This document shows positions 63,909 through 64,000 of a stretch of DNA of 64,000 nucleotides, piece by piece. The stretch covers positions 43,172 to 107,171 of the forward strand of contig CALUIB010000010.1 in the NCBI GenBank assembly GCA_944320595.1. The letters are read 5' to 3'. The DNA is from an uncultured Muribaculaceae bacterium. Its GTDB lineage: Bacteria; Bacteroidota; Bacteroidia; Bacteroidales; Muribaculaceae. A program made the position numbers and the translations under genes. Position 1 is the stretch's first letter, and every line of letters starts with the position of its first letter. The notes beneath the pieces were generated by a model. It was not told the origin of the DNA. It saw only the letters and a program-made list of their open reading frames with translations, and did no database searches.

Positions 63909-63941
63909 TTTGGTTTGTGGGGGAAAATGGTAGTACCTTTG
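63909..63941 (+). promoter_or_regulatory. Very strong promoter at the window end, probable stable-RNA or translation operon
   Basis: TTTG (63909-63912) and TACCTTTG (63934-63941) are 21 bp apart and follow A/T tracts (T8, A6, A6 at about 63879-63908) like an UP element. The transcript would start in the GC-rich CGCAAACGGGG stretch. This layout is what I recall in front of rRNA and other highly expressed operons in Bacteroidales. The gene itself lies beyond the window; small hairpins (GGGAAC/GTTCCC, CCCC/GGGG) are seen in the last 50 nt. Confidence 0.6.
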
Positions 63942-64000
63942 CAACCGCAAACGGGGAACGGCGGTTCCCTCCGCGGAAAAAGCCCCACGGGGATTTGGCG

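Overview
The window comes from a Bacteroidota genome, most likely an anaerobic gut Bacteroidales; the mix of genes would fit Muribaculaceae, but I cannot fix the genus. The evidence is the recurring promoter pattern (TTTG near -33 and TAnnTTTG near -7), start codons without Shine-Dalgarno sequences, a GlsA/GlsB-like acyltransferase pair for glycine lipids, OstA-like and SurA-like outer-membrane biogenesis genes, a RluB-type synthase with a Gly/Asn/Arg-rich tail, and FloA. No tRNA, rRNA, insertion sequence, integrase or CRISPR array was found. The window opens inside ribBA and closes on a very strong promoter whose product lies outside.

Layout. 1-3.7 kb (+): 3' part of ribBA, a 600-bp non-coding stretch with a promoter and hairpins, then rtcB-prfH, an RNA-ligase and release-factor-homologue pair. 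3.7-10 kb (-): rpiB, an EamA transporter, a HAD phosphatase, a ModF-like double ABC ATPase, ftsH and rsfS. 10.2-12.3 kb (+): a small lipoprotein, a polyprenyl synthetase and tatD.

12.4-20.1 kb (-) is the accessory part. It holds a broken YbjN-like gene, a DUF4112 membrane protein, a 714-aa coiled-coil protein and a 174-aa membrane protein in one run. Next come six tightly packed small genes: an acidic protein, a zinc ribbon, a truncated von Willebrand A protein, an orphan LHH-type HNH nuclease, a frameshifted basic/hydrophobic protein and a 57-aa peptide. After a 530-bp non-coding gap come a 37-aa hydrophobic peptide and an AlbA_2 protein. This is the best candidate region for an undescribed system.

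20.2-34.7 kb: two adjacent uracil-DNA-glycosylase-fold genes, an aquaporin, an operon of lipid acyltransferases with a Wzi-like outer-membrane protein and a lipoprotein, an acyl-CoA synthetase, a sigma-region-4/transmembrane/beta-barrel fusion with a decayed 5' end, a radical SAM/Gfo-Idh pair, and asnS. 34.8-42 kb: rluB-like gene, purB, gdhA, a TsaC-like protein overlapped by a stand-alone B3/B4 protein, and pfs-luxS (AI-2 synthesis).

42-64 kb (+): type II NADH dehydrogenase, a META lipoprotein, the protease set lon-clpP-clpX, recQ, guaB, two parvulin-type chaperones, an OstA-like protein, mutL, a TPR/PD40 protein, floA and a PHP phosphatase. The part from 53 to 58.5 kb forms a coherent outer-membrane assembly block. 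Most regions outside 12.4-20.1 kb and 29.6-33.3 kb are ordinary housekeeping.
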